Source: Desulfatirhabdium butyrativorans (GTDB lineage Bacteria; Desulfobacterota; Desulfobacteria; Desulfobacterales; DYRK01). Taken from it: 10,944 bases of DNA. The notes under the pieces are model-generated. The model ran no database searches. It saw only the letters and a list, made by a program, of their open reading frames with translations, and had not been told where the DNA came from. The translations under genes were made by a program, and so were the position numbers. Within the stretch, counting starts at the first letter, position 1. The number at the start of each line of letters is the position of its first letter. Where the stretch lies: contig DYRK01000161.1 in NCBI GenBank assembly GCA_020718785.1, positions 1 through 10,944 on the forward strand, in the 5' to 3' direction. Below are positions 1-6,820 of the stretch, in pieces.

Positions 1-23
1 AGACAGAAATGTCTGACCCACCG
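1..23. repeat. Dispersed hairpin repeat with GAAA loop, copy 1 (cut by window edge)
   Basis: The first bases contain AGACA-GAAA-TGTCT followed by GACCCACC. The left end of the palindrome (GGGTC expected) is lost at the window edge. The same element occurs in the opposite orientation at 7879-7904, between the kinase and RR2. Read as RNA on the + strand, this copy is a stem closed by a GAAA (GNRA-type) tetraloop. It lies about 50 bp upstream of the start of the solute-binding protein gene. It is seen directly; its function is unknown. Confidence 0.6.
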
Positions 24-72
24 AATCTTATAAATCATAATGGTCGGTCGCTTAACAGAGAAAGGAAGGTGT

Positions 73-1143
73 ATGATGTCGTACAGAAGTAAAAAAATGA
101 CTTGGGTACTCGCAGGTTTGTTTATCTTCATTACGGGGAATTCATTTACCGCTCCCGCGGCAGACGTGGATATACTGGTATGCCCCGAGGGATGCGGCGC
201 TCTGGTCAGTGATCTTTACATCGGCAAAGAGGCAAAAAATATAGACCCCGACCTTAATCTGAATCCTGTTGCCACAGACGGCTATCTTTACAACATAGTC
301 GAGATGGGGCGTAATCCTGACCGATGGAAAAATACCGTATTTGCTACCAATGACGACACGCTGAGTTTCGGCTCCAAAGGCGGAAAGCATCCGTTTACGA
401 AGTTCATACCCGAACCCGTGAATGAGACATTCCGGCTTCTTTACGGCTTTTACTGGGGCGTGACAGGTCATTTTTTTATAAGCCTTGACCCGAAACAGAA
501 AAGCTTTTCCGATCTGAAAGGAAAAAAACTCGGGGTGGGACTGCTTACCCAGAGCGACTGGGGAATGAATCCCACGCTGGATCTGGAATACGGATACGGC
601 ATTACGGCTGCAAATGCAGAGCTTTTCTATCTCGGACCTGCCAAATTAGGCAAAGCCTTTTTAAACGGAGAGGTTGACGCCACTGTCGCTGCCTTAGGAA
701 CGGGTCCGGAATTCAAAGACTGGCTTCCGTCAGATATTTTCCGGGAGTTGAAGAAATCTGAAAAGAGGCTTTATTATATCGGACAGGATGCACGAATGGC
801 TGACACGCTGAATGAAAAGCTGAAAACATCTTATATTCCCGCGGATATTCCTATAGGAACACTTCCGGGACAGACAGAAGTCATTCATACCATAACTGAC
901 AGGGATTTCAAAGCCTGTCACGAAAGTTTTCCCGAAGATTTGGCTTATCGGATTGTCAGGCTTGCGGCAAAAATCGGACCCGAAATGAAACTGACCCTGG
1001 GAATGTGGCAGACATGGAGTCCGGAGATGATGGTTGCGGGTTTGTCAGACGAAAACGCACATCCGGGCGCAATCCGGGCATTCAAAGAATTAGGGTGGTG
1101 GGAACTCAGAAAGAATTTCAAACCTGCAATTTTGTCTCGGTAA
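73..1143 (+). CDS. TAXI-family TRAP-type periplasmic solute-binding protein
   Basis: Probably an exported ligand-binding protein of the TAXI type (TRAP-associated extracytoplasmic immunogenic protein; NMT1-like fold). From the ATG at 73 it has 356 residues. Residues 1-8 are basic (KK), about 10-24 hydrophobic, and signal peptidase I cleavage is likely after TAPAA near residue 30, just before DVDILVCPEG. Family-like segments are the early VDILVCPEGCGALVSDL stretch, FSDLKGKKLGVGLL about half way, and the late TITDRDFKACHESFPED. The length is slightly above that usual for the family. An in-frame ATG at 40 is less likely: it would put 11 non-signal residues ahead of the signal peptide, whereas the ATGs at 73 and 76 follow the purine-rich AAAGGAAGG at 61-69. 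No TRAP permease is adjacent. The next gene is a chemoreceptor 88 bp downstream, so a role as sensory binding protein rather than transporter subunit is possible (inference). The ligand cannot be told from sequence. Confidence 0.8.
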   Translation: MMSYRSKKMTWVLAGLFIFITGNSFTAPAADVDILVCPEGCGALVSDLYIGKEAKNIDPDLNLNPVATDGYLYNIVEMGRNPDRWKNTVFATNDDTLSFGSKGGKHPFTKFIPEPVNETFRLLYGFYWGVTGHFFISLDPKQKSFSDLKGKKLGVGLLTQSDWGMNPTLDLEYGYGITAANAELFYLGPAKLGKAFLNGEVDATVAALGTGPEFKDWLPSDIFRELKKSEKRLYYIGQDARMADTLNEKLKTSYIPADIPIGTLPGQTEVIHTITDRDFKACHESFPEDLAYRIVRLAAKIGPEMKLTLGMWQTWSPEMMVAGLSDENAHPGAIRAFKELGWWELRKNFKPAILSR

Positions 1144-1154
1144 TGATCGAAACT

Positions 1155-1216
1155 GGTAGGATGAAACCCACCTTATTGCTTAAAATTCAGATATGGTGGG
1201 TTTCACCCACCCTACC
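1155..1216. repeat. Inverted repeat between binding-protein and MCP genes
   Basis: The left arm at 1155-1172 reads GGTAGG-ATGAAACCCACC. The right arm at 1195-1216 starts GGTGGGTTTCACCCACCC and ends CTACC. They pair as an inverted repeat around a 22-bp AT-rich centre, with a 4-nt surplus in the right arm. The right arm ends 3 bp before the Shine-Dalgarno sequence of the MCP gene. It could end or attenuate transcription coming from the binding-protein gene, or be a small non-autonomous mobile element. No T-tract follows, so a classical terminator is not supported. Confidence 0.6.
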
Positions 1217-1231
1217 CATAAGGAGAGCGTC

Positions 1232-3448
1232 ATGAAAATCAGTCTGAGAAACAAATTTCTGCTGCCGACCATTGTGCTGATTATTATCGGGATGAGTATC
1301 TCGACAATGGTTTCTTATTCTTATTCGAAAAAAGCGATAGAAGATATGGCTGCAAGCCAGATGAATCAGCTTGCCGATTCTTCTGCAAGTCAGATCAGTT
1401 CGTGGATCAGGCTGCTTAAACTCAACATGAGCAGTTGGAGTCGGGAAATGTCTTTCAGGACAGCGGTGCTGGATACATATCTCGGTGAATCTTCCAGAGA
1501 GACAGCAAGTGAAAGATTGACGATGATAAAAAAGGATTATGAGATGTTTGACTTGGTCAATCTGTTTAACACAGCGGGCAAAGCCATCGCATCGTCTGAC
1601 ACCTCTAAAATCGGGAAGTTGGATATTTCGGATCGGATTTTTTTTCAGGAAGCCCTTAAAGGCAGGATCGTTGTCTCCGATGTCGTAATCAGCAAAACGA
1701 CCGGTACGCCTATTTTTACGATTTCCGTGCCTGTAAAGCAAAGCGATGAGAAGGTCGGCGGCGTGCTTGCGGTAAGTATTCAGATAAGTTATTTCAGCAA
1801 AATATTTACCTCGCCGATCAGGATAGGCAAAAGCGGTTACGCGTATCTTTATAATGCCGAAGGGCTTGTCATTGCACATCCGAATGAGGAAACCATACTG
1901 AAACTGAATGTGAAAGACAGCGGTTTCGGTCGGGAGATGACGGAAAAAGATCATGGTTTCATCTCTTATACGCGTCAGGGGAGGAATGAAAGTGCTGTAT
2001 TCAAAAAAATCGAGGAGACTGACTGGTCTATGGCGATTCTGGCTTATCCCGAGGAATTGCTCGCGCCTGCCAGAAAAATCGGATATCTTATTTCCACGCT
2101 TTCTCTATGCATTATCATCCTTATGGGAGTTATGATTTTTCTCATTGTGAGATCCGTCACAAGACCTATTCACGATGTGGTCCGTTTTGCCCAGATCATG
2201 TCGGAAGGAGATTTGTGCGCGGCTGTTGCTGTCAGAAACAAAGATGAACTCGGAGACATGGCTGTGAATCTGAACCATGCCGCTGAGTCATTGAGAAATA
2301 TTATGAAAAAACTTTCGGAAATGACATCCGGCCTTGCAGAATCATCCGATGACCTGGCTGAGATTTCCGCCCGGATGACTCTTTCTGCCAAAGAAACAGA
2401 CCTGAGATCCGAAACTGCGGCGGCTGCATCCGGACAGATTCTCATCAGGGTTGAAAATCTTGCAGCCGCTGCGGAGCGTTCAAACAGGTCTGTCGCTGAT
2501 ATTGCTGCCATGGCCGAAGAGATGTCCTCGACTTTCGGCAGCATGGTTGCTTTTACGAGGAAAACATCTGAAAATGTGACAGTTATGGCACGTTCAAGCA
2601 GCGAAATCTCCACTGAGATTCACCGGGTGGCTTCGGCAACAGAAGAAATGAGTGCCTCGCTGAACGAGGTGGCAAAACATACCTCCCGCGCAGACCGGGT
2701 ATCCCGTAATGCCAGTGACCGCGCCCAGGAAATCAACTCGAAAATGACTGCTTTGGTGCTTGCCTCCAAACAGATCGGCAAGGTTGTGGACGTAATCAGA
2801 GATATTGCGGATCAGACCAATATGCTGGCACTGAATGCAACTATCGAAGCCGCGGGTGCAGGTGATGCCGGCAAGGGATTTGCAGTGGTTGCAACAGAAA
2901 TCAAGGAATTGGCAAAACAGTCGGCAGGCGCGACCGAGGAAATCGCCGAACAGATTGAACGCATTCAGACAAGTACAGGCGAAGTGGTTGAGGCTGTGGA
3001 TGAGATAAACAAAATCATAAAAGAGATTGCCGGAATCAACGAATCTATCGCTGCCTCGGCAGAAGAACAGACTGCCACTTCCAATGAGATTTCAAGGTCT
3101 GTTGCAGGCAATGCCTCGTCTGTCAAAAATATTGCCGAACATTCATCAGAGTCGGCAATGCTGGTGGAAGATATCGCAAAATCCACTGTCGAAGTTTCAG
3201 CTACGGCAAAAGCAGTGGCAAGGCAGGTGGAAGAATTGGCAGGAGAGATAAAAGAATCGGCTAATTTTGCTGCGGATGTGCTGGAAAGCGTGAAAAGCAT
3301 ATCCGATAACATACAGGGAATCAGCGCGACATCGAAAGAAACCTCGGACGGAGCAGCCCGGACCGATACATCATCTCGACAACTCGCACGGATTGCTGCC
3401 GAGCTTTCGGAAATCGTCAGCCGGTTTAAAGTGAACAGTGAGAAGTGA
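1232..3448 (+). CDS. Methyl-accepting chemotaxis protein with dCache sensor domain
   Basis: A transmembrane chemoreceptor of 738 residues that should sense an extracytoplasmic ligand and control a CheA kinase. TM1 is at about 10-30 and an extracytoplasmic dCache-type domain at about 35-280, including TGTPIFTISVPV and the GKSGYAYLYNAEGLVIAHP strand pair. TM2 is at about 283-308, and a HAMP domain (TRPI to NKDELGDMAVNLNHAAESL) at about 309-360. A long coiled-coil signalling domain follows, with its hairpin tip near residues 527-560 (DQTNMLALNATIEAA, then GKGFAVVA). EEMS and EEQT motifs in the coiled coil are candidate methylation regions. No C-terminal CheR-binding pentapeptide is seen. The ATG at 1232 is chosen because AAGGAG at 1220-1225 precedes it by 6 nt; an earlier in-frame start would be encoded inside the inverted repeat. 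The last codons (VNSEK, stop) lie in a repeated GTGAACAGTGAGAA sequence. No che genes are nearby. Confidence 0.93.
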   Translation: MKISLRNKFLLPTIVLIIIGMSISTMVSYSYSKKAIEDMAASQMNQLADSSASQISSWIRLLKLNMSSWSREMSFRTAVLDTYLGESSRETASERLTMIKKDYEMFDLVNLFNTAGKAIASSDTSKIGKLDISDRIFFQEALKGRIVVSDVVISKTTGTPIFTISVPVKQSDEKVGGVLAVSIQISYFSKIFTSPIRIGKSGYAYLYNAEGLVIAHPNEETILKLNVKDSGFGREMTEKDHGFISYTRQGRNESAVFKKIEETDWSMAILAYPEELLAPARKIGYLISTLSLCIIILMGVMIFLIVRSVTRPIHDVVRFAQIMSEGDLCAAVAVRNKDELGDMAVNLNHAAESLRNIMKKLSEMTSGLAESSDDLAEISARMTLSAKETDLRSETAAAASGQILIRVENLAAAAERSNRSVADIAAMAEEMSSTFGSMVAFTRKTSENVTVMARSSSEISTEIHRVASATEEMSASLNEVAKHTSRADRVSRNASDRAQEINSKMTALVLASKQIGKVVDVIRDIADQTNMLALNATIEAAGAGDAGKGFAVVATEIKELAKQSAGATEEIAEQIERIQTSTGEVVEAVDEINKIIKEIAGINESIAASAEEQTATSNEISRSVAGNASSVKNIAEHSSESAMLVEDIAKSTVEVSATAKAVARQVEELAGEIKESANFAADVLESVKSISDNIQGISATSKETSDGAARTDTSSRQLARIAAELSEIVSRFKVNSEK

Positions 3449-3630
3449 ACAGTGAGAAATGAAATATCTATATTCAGCAGATCGAAAAGTTTCAATCCGG
3501 AGTGCAAAAATAGAGCGAAGCGCTTTTTTGCATAAATTCAGAAATCCGGAAGGGTGCAAAAAATCGCTCCGCTCTATTTTTGCACTCCGGAAATTTTCGA
3601 TCTGCTGATATTCGCTTCTCACTTCTCATT
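3431..3630. repeat. Large imperfect inverted repeat between convergent genes
   Basis: The left arm (about 3470-3522: ATATTCAGCAGATCGAAAAG, then CCGGAGTGCAAAAATAGAGC) and the right arm (about 3565-3611, same order on the opposite strand: AGCAGATCGAAAATTTCCGG, then AGTGCAAAAATAGAGCGGAG) pair with only a few mismatches and a short indel around a 42-bp centre. Outside the cores, GTGAGAA/ATGAGAAGTGAG sequence continues on both sides, so the symmetry reaches into the 3' ends of both flanking genes. Reading inward from either gene gives the order: gene end, GAGAAGTGA containing the stop, AGCAGATCG, CCGGAGTGC. It may act as a bidirectional transcription stop or be a MITE-like element. No target-site duplication was identified. 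Confidence 0.75.
3514..3529 (+). terminator. Possible weak terminator after the MCP gene
   Basis: AGCG-AAG-CGCT followed by a run of T to 3529 lies 66 bp past the MCP stop. The stem is only 4 bp, so this alone is weak. It sits inside the larger inverted repeat, whose long stem may contribute more to stopping transcription. Low confidence. Confidence 0.25.
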
Positions 3631-4794
3631 TGAAAGGTGAAGCCAGTAGAATTCCCGAACCAGCACCCTGAGAATGCTCGCCATCGGAACTGCGACTATT
3701 ATGCCGCCGATACCGAACTGACTCCCGAAAATAAGAGCCAGCATCACTACCAGCGGATGCAGTCCAGCGCCCTTGCCCACGATTTTGGGCTGAAGAATAA
3801 ATCCCTCAACAGCCTGAATCAAGCCGAACAGGGTGAGTACAGCCAAGAGAGCAATGAGTTTGACGCTCCAGGGAACTCCGCCGGACAGAAGAATAATCAG
3901 AACCGCCGGGGTAACGCCTATCAGGGGCCCGAGATAGGGGATAAATCCGCCGACAGCCGCCGCGCTGCCGATTAGAATGCAGTAATTCCTCAAAGCCGGA
4001 AATGCGTTAAATCCTATGATAAAAAGTCCCAGAGCAAAACAGGTTCCCACAATGGCTGATACGGTGAGCTGACCTCGCAGAAAACCGCCTACGGCAATAT
4101 CTATTTTACCAAGCACATCAAAGGTTCGGGACCGGTAAGGGGGAGGAATCATTTTGCGGATAACGGGCATGATTTTTTCCCAGTCCACGATCAGATAGAA
4201 ATTGATGATTCCCACAAGTGTCAGAAATGAGAAAAAGCCGGCAACAGAACCCACGCCGCTGAAAATGCCTTTGGTGGCTATGCCCACAGCTTCGATTCCG
4301 CCGGATGCCATTTTTTTCAATCCGGGCAGAAGATAGCCGGCGATTTTTTCATAATCCAATTCCAGTTCTCTGATCTGGGTTTCAATGAAACGGACCAGTT
4401 CGGTATCTATTTGCAGGTATTCGTTTTTGGAAAGCCTGATGAGCAGATCGGGAATCACGGTTTTGAGCATGTTGGACAATCTGATAAATTCGGAAAGAAT
4501 TTTGGGAATCAGGACAGCCAGCAGCAAAAATACAGCCAGAAAAATGATGATGTAAAGGACCAGCGTCCCCATAATCCTGCCTAATTTCAGGCGGTTCTGC
4601 AAGATAAAGACCAGAGGACCGAGGATATATGCCATCAGCAGGGAAGCAAGAAACGGGGTGAGGACATTCAGGATAAGGGTTATGGCATCTTTAAAAAGGC
4701 TGATTGTGTAAAAGCCGAACACAATCACGCCCATTATGCCCAGGGCATATACAATTCTGCGGAGCAGGGGATCGGAAATTCTGAATTCGGACAT
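3619..4794 (-). CDS. AI-2E family membrane permease
   Basis: An inner-membrane protein of 391 residues belonging to the AI-2E (PerM/TqsA/YdiK-like) family. Members have been linked to autoinducer-2 export or to Na+/H+ antiport, but most are uncharacterised, so no substrate is assigned. The pattern is typical: about eight hydrophobic segments. Three are N-terminal (about 12-32, 35-60, 73-97). A long hydrophilic extramembrane stretch of about 100 residues follows (about 100-185). The C-terminal group includes GIINFYLIVDWEKI near 190-205, GGFIPYLGPLIGVTPAVLII near 280-300, and QAVEGFILQPKIVGKGAGLHPLVVM near 325-350. The length is usual for the family. The ATG at 4794 has only a weak Shine-Dalgarno (AGG about 8 nt upstream). 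The C-terminal SNEK and stop are encoded by the inverted repeat shared with the convergent MCP gene. It is 261 bp downstream of the GTPase gene, so co-transcription is uncertain. Confidence 0.88.
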   Translation of the reverse strand: MSEFRISDPLLRRIVYALGIMGVIVFGFYTISLFKDAITLILNVLTPFLASLLMAYILGPLVFILQNRLKLGRIMGTLVLYIIIFLAVFLLLAVLIPKILSEFIRLSNMLKTVIPDLLIRLSKNEYLQIDTELVRFIETQIRELELDYEKIAGYLLPGLKKMASGGIEAVGIATKGIFSGVGSVAGFFSFLTLVGIINFYLIVDWEKIMPVIRKMIPPPYRSRTFDVLGKIDIAVGGFLRGQLTVSAIVGTCFALGLFIIGFNAFPALRNYCILIGSAAAVGGFIPYLGPLIGVTPAVLIILLSGGVPWSVKLIALLAVLTLFGLIQAVEGFILQPKIVGKGAGLHPLVVMLALIFGSQFGIGGIIVAVPMASILRVLVREFYWLHLSNEK

Positions 4795-4819
4795 GACTCA
4801 AACCTGATTGATTGTTATG

Positions 4820-4993
4820 CTGTAAAATGCCCCGGCTTAAAACAGACGCAAGCCGTTTGCTGAAATTTCATTTCAGCACTCCGGACTTTGCGGACTTTGA
4901 AACGATTTGAAAAATCGTTTTACTGTAAAACGCCCCGGCTTAAAACAGACGCAAGCCGTTTGCTGAAATTTCATTTAAGCACTCCGGACTTTG
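4820..4993. repeat. 71-bp direct repeat pair upstream of the permease
   Basis: The sequence at 4820-4890 recurs at 4923-4993 (offset 103 bp) with only two differences that I can find (ATGCCCC versus ACGCCCC, and TTTCAGC versus TTTAAGC). Each unit runs from CTGTAAAA through CCCCGGCTTAAAACAGACGC and TTTGCTGAAATTTCATTT to GCACTCCGGACTTTG. Copy 1 contains a perfect 8-bp hairpin (4859-4866 with 4870-4877, loop TTC) that is broken in copy 2. A hairpin with a 9-bp stem (4900-4920) lies between the copies. A shortened, diverged third copy is at 10455-10495. The repeat fills most of the gap between the GTPase and permease genes. No gene is seen here. Confidence 0.85.
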
Positions 4994-5055
4994 AAAGCTT
5001 GTCCGGCAGTGTGAGTTTTCAATAAACCGATTTTCGCAGATAGTCAAGCTTTTTT

Positions 5056-5655
5056 TTACCTGAGTTCTCCTTCCAGAGAGATCAGCGTTTTGGAGATGAT
5101 GGCTTTAAGGGTGGGAATGACATTCATTCCGTTTTTTGCACTGGCTTCGAAATAAGGAGCTTTCAGCCGGCTGTTAAGCTCCGTTTCCATTGTGTTCAAA
5201 GGTAAAACCGGATCATCTTTGACATCTCTTTTATTGTATTGAAAAACAAGGGGAATCTGAAGGATATTCTTTTTATAGACCGCCAGATTTTCCTGAAGAT
5301 TTTTCAGCGAAAGAAAATTATGTTCTCTCCGCGCTGACAGAGAATCTGCCACAAATACCACCCCGTCTGTTCCCTTCAGCACCAGCCTGCGGGTGGCATT
5401 GTACATCACTTGTCCGGGTACGGTATAAAGCTGTATTCTTACATTAAATCCCTTGACCATTCCTATGTCGAAGGGAAGGAAATCGAAAAAAAGGGTACGG
5501 TCCCCGTGCGTCCTGATGCTGACCATATCCGAATCCACGCGCCCCCGGCATTGGCGATGAATATATTCGAGGTTCGTGGTTTTTCCTCCCCTTCCGGGTC
5601 CGTAGTAAACGATTTTTGCCTGTACTTCTTTTTTCTTATAGTTGATAAAAGCCAC
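5056..5655 (-). CDS. mglA: MglA-family Ras-like small GTPase
   Basis: A cytoplasmic 199-residue GTPase closely resembling MglA, the myxobacterial switch that sets cell polarity and gliding or pilus motility. It starts MAFINYKKKEVQAKIVYYGP, as MglA proteins do. The P-loop GPGRGGKTTN spans 19-28, the switch I/core segment RTHGDRTLFFDFLP has R53 and T54, and the MglA-type TVPGQ (78-82, instead of the Ras DxxGQ) carries Q82. The base-recognition motif NKRD is at 141-144 and SAK at 172-174. All motifs are intact, so GTP binding and hydrolysis are expected. The start is GTG at 5655, supported by AGGAGG at 5661-5666 five nt upstream. No MglB/roadblock partner, its usual GTPase-activating protein, is visible in the window. 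It lies 129 bp downstream of RR1 on the same strand, behind an AT-rich gap. A role in polarity or surface motility is inferred from the family; the protein could also serve another polarity process. Confidence 0.92.
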   Translation of the reverse strand: MAFINYKKKEVQAKIVYYGPGRGGKTTNLEYIHRQCRGRVDSDMVSIRTHGDRTLFFDFLPFDIGMVKGFNVRIQLYTVPGQVMYNATRRLVLKGTDGVVFVADSLSARREHNFLSLKNLQENLAVYKKNILQIPLVFQYNKRDVKDDPVLPLNTMETELNSRLKAPYFEASAKNGMNVIPTLKAIISKTLISLEGELR

Positions 5656-5784
5656 CGGAGCCTCCTCCGCACTGTCTGGTTATTGCCTGTGAGTCAAAAA
5701 TCTTTTCAGTTCCGAAGTGCATAATATATTTATTTTGCTGTAATATATTTTTTATCTCTGAAATCCGGCCCGAATCAGGCTATG

Positions 5785-6453
5785 TCACTCTTCCCAGAGT
5801 TCAGGTCCGACAATTCCGATTTTGACTGCATACTTGACTAATTCCACCATGTTATGAATATTGAGTTTTTTCATGATATTTGCCCGATGTTTCTTTACGG
5901 TTTTAAGACTTATACACAGGATATCAGCGGTTTCGGAAGTCTCCCTGCCTTCCACCAGCAGACGGAAGACCTGCTGCTCCCGCTCGGAAAGAAGATTGTA
6001 TCCGGTTATATCCGGCTTTACTTTCTGGTTTCTCAAATAAGTATATATGATCTGATCATTGATTTTAGAACTGAGAAAATACTTTCCTTCATATACCGAG
6101 CGGATGGCTTCAAGCACGTCAGATGTCGGAGATGCTTTCAGCACATATCCCAAAGCCCCGGCAGCCAAAGCCCGGTCAACATAGGCATCTTTTTCGTGCA
6201 TGGAAAGCATCACTACCTGAACTTTGGGCAATGACTCTTTGATGATACTTGTGGCTTCCAATCCGCTTAACCGCGGCATGGCAATATCAATCAGCGCGAC
6301 ATCCGGGTGAAGCGATTTGACTTTTTTTACGGTCTGCAGACCGTCTGTTGCCTCTCCGACTACATCCATATCAGCCTGTTCTTCAAGAAGTTTCCGTAAT
6401 CCGTTTCGCACGATAGCATGGTCATCCGCTATTAACACTTTTATTTTGTTCAT
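5785..6453 (-). CDS. NarL/FixJ-type response regulator (RR1), paralogue of RR2
   Basis: A 222-residue two-component transcription regulator. The receiver domain (1-120) has the acidic pair D10-D11, phospho-acceptor D56 (VALIDIAMP), S84 and K106. A linker is followed by a LuxR-type helix-turn-helix at about 150-215 (LLSEREQQVFRLLVEG, then ISLKTVKKHRANIMKKL). About 74% of aligned residues are identical to RR2 by eye, so the two arose by duplication. The scaffold before the recognition helix differs from the usual SNAEIA of RR2: here it reads ETSETA. Recognition-helix residues also differ (SLKTVKKH versus SSKTVDKH), so DNA target or affinity may have diverged. The start ATG at 6453 has GAGGGA upstream. 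A 10-bp hairpin lies about 40-60 nt upstream of the start. The kinase encoded upstream is the obvious partner (inference). Confidence 0.93.
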   Translation of the reverse strand: MNKIKVLIADDHAIVRNGLRKLLEEQADMDVVGEATDGLQTVKKVKSLHPDVALIDIAMPRLSGLEATSIIKESLPKVQVVMLSMHEKDAYVDRALAAGALGYVLKASPTSDVLEAIRSVYEGKYFLSSKINDQIIYTYLRNQKVKPDITGYNLLSEREQQVFRLLVEGRETSETADILCISLKTVKKHRANIMKKLNIHNMVELVKYAVKIGIVGPELWEE

Positions 6454-6491
6454 TTATTTATCCCTCAAGCAATTACGCTGTACCTGATAGT

Positions 6492-6514
6492 AAAACGATT
6501 TTGCAAATCGTTTT
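6492..6514. repeat. AAACGATTT-type hairpin upstream of RR1
   Basis: AAAACGATTT (6492-6501), loop TGC, AAATCGTTTT (6505-6514): a perfect 10-bp stem with a 3-nt loop, 38 bp upstream of the RR1 start codon. Very similar hairpins occur at 4900-4920 (9-bp stem) and 10504-10526 (AAAACGACTT/AAGTCGTTTT). It is in the RR1 leader. No U-tract follows on the - strand, so it is not a convincing terminator. Confidence 0.7.
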
Positions 6515-6550
6515 TAACGTGAGTTCGACATAAAAAATGATTGATTTCCT

Positions 6551-6730
6551 CGTTCCCAAGCCCCGGCTTGGGAACGCATCTGCTCCCGAAGCCCCGGCTT
6601 CGGGACGTCTCCCGTCACGGGAAGCCGGGGAGCCTCCCCGGCAAGTGCGTTCCCAAGCAGGGGCTTGGGAACGAGAAAAAAATCGTTTTTATCCTCAGCA
6701 GGACGATCTGCAAAATCGTCCTGCATGAGG
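6551..6730. repeat. Compound cluster of nested palindromes
   Basis: Successive perfect or near-perfect hairpins are packed into about 180 bp. 6551-6576 has 12-bp arms CGTTCCCAAGCC/GGCTTGGGAACG. 6584-6605 has 10-bp arms TCCCGAAGCC/GGCTTCGGGA. 6610-6622 reads TCCCGT-C-ACGGGA. 6624-6642 has GCCGGGGA/TCCCCGGC. 6648-6673 has 11-bp arms CGTTCCCAAGC/GCTTGGGAACG. 6693-6730 has CCTCAGCAGGACGAT paired with ATCGTCCTGC-A-TGAGG. The first and fifth are copies of one unit and bracket the others, as in REP/BIME or MITE clusters. Apparent reading frames across this stretch are translations of the repeats and are not called as genes. Confidence 0.85.
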
Positions 6731-6744
6731 AGAATTCGGAAAGA

Positions 6745-6801
6745 TTCAGATTTGACAACTTTTTGAAAGTCGTCAAATCTGAACTGCCGGAAATTTTCCG
6801 G
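6745..6801. repeat. Two further hairpins next to the palindrome cluster
   Basis: TTCAGATTTGAC (6745-6756) pairs perfectly with GTCAAATCTGAA (6772-6783). After one mismatch the stem continues with ACTTT/AAAGT around a TTG loop, giving about 17 paired bases. It is followed directly by CCGGAAA-T-TTTCCGG at 6787-6801. These lie between the candidate RR1 promoter and the GC-rich palindrome cluster, so they would form in the RR1 leader RNA. Confidence 0.65.
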
Positions 6802-6820
6802 TGAAAAGCTGTGTGCTTAT

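Noticed and set aside
40..72. Earlier ATG start for the binding protein
   Set aside because: It would place 11 polar residues before the signal peptide, and the purine-rich ribosome site at 61-69 fits the ATG at 73 or 76.
1187..1954. Long open frame (255 codons) on the - strand opposite the MCP gene
   Set aside because: It is antisense to a strongly supported MCP coding frame, has no recognisable protein pattern (rich in His, Arg and Cys) and no ribosome site. It is a shadow frame.
3619..4794. Calling the AI-2E family protein an autoinducer-2 exporter and the window a quorum-sensing locus
   Set aside because: The family name reflects one studied member; others are proposed ion antiporters. 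No luxS, lsr or other AI-2 gene is present.
4820..4993. Repeat pair considered as a CRISPR fragment
   Set aside because: There are only two long units of 71 bp with a single 32-bp gap that is itself a hairpin. There is no array of regular spacers and no cas gene.
5656..5784. Promoter for mglA in the AT-rich RR1-mglA gap
   Set aside because: Several TATATT-like hexamers occur, but none has a -35 partner at proper spacing. AT-richness alone is not enough to place a promoter.
6551..6673. Palindrome cluster as an origin or phage attachment site
   Set aside because: No DnaA-box cluster, integrase or tRNA end is present. Repeated REP-like hairpins explain it better.
6514..6804. Short frames on both strands across the palindrome cluster
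   Set aside because: Their translations are simply the repeat units read through (for example PKPRLGNA on one strand and PKPLLGNA on the other), as expected for palindromic DNA. There is no independent evidence of translation.
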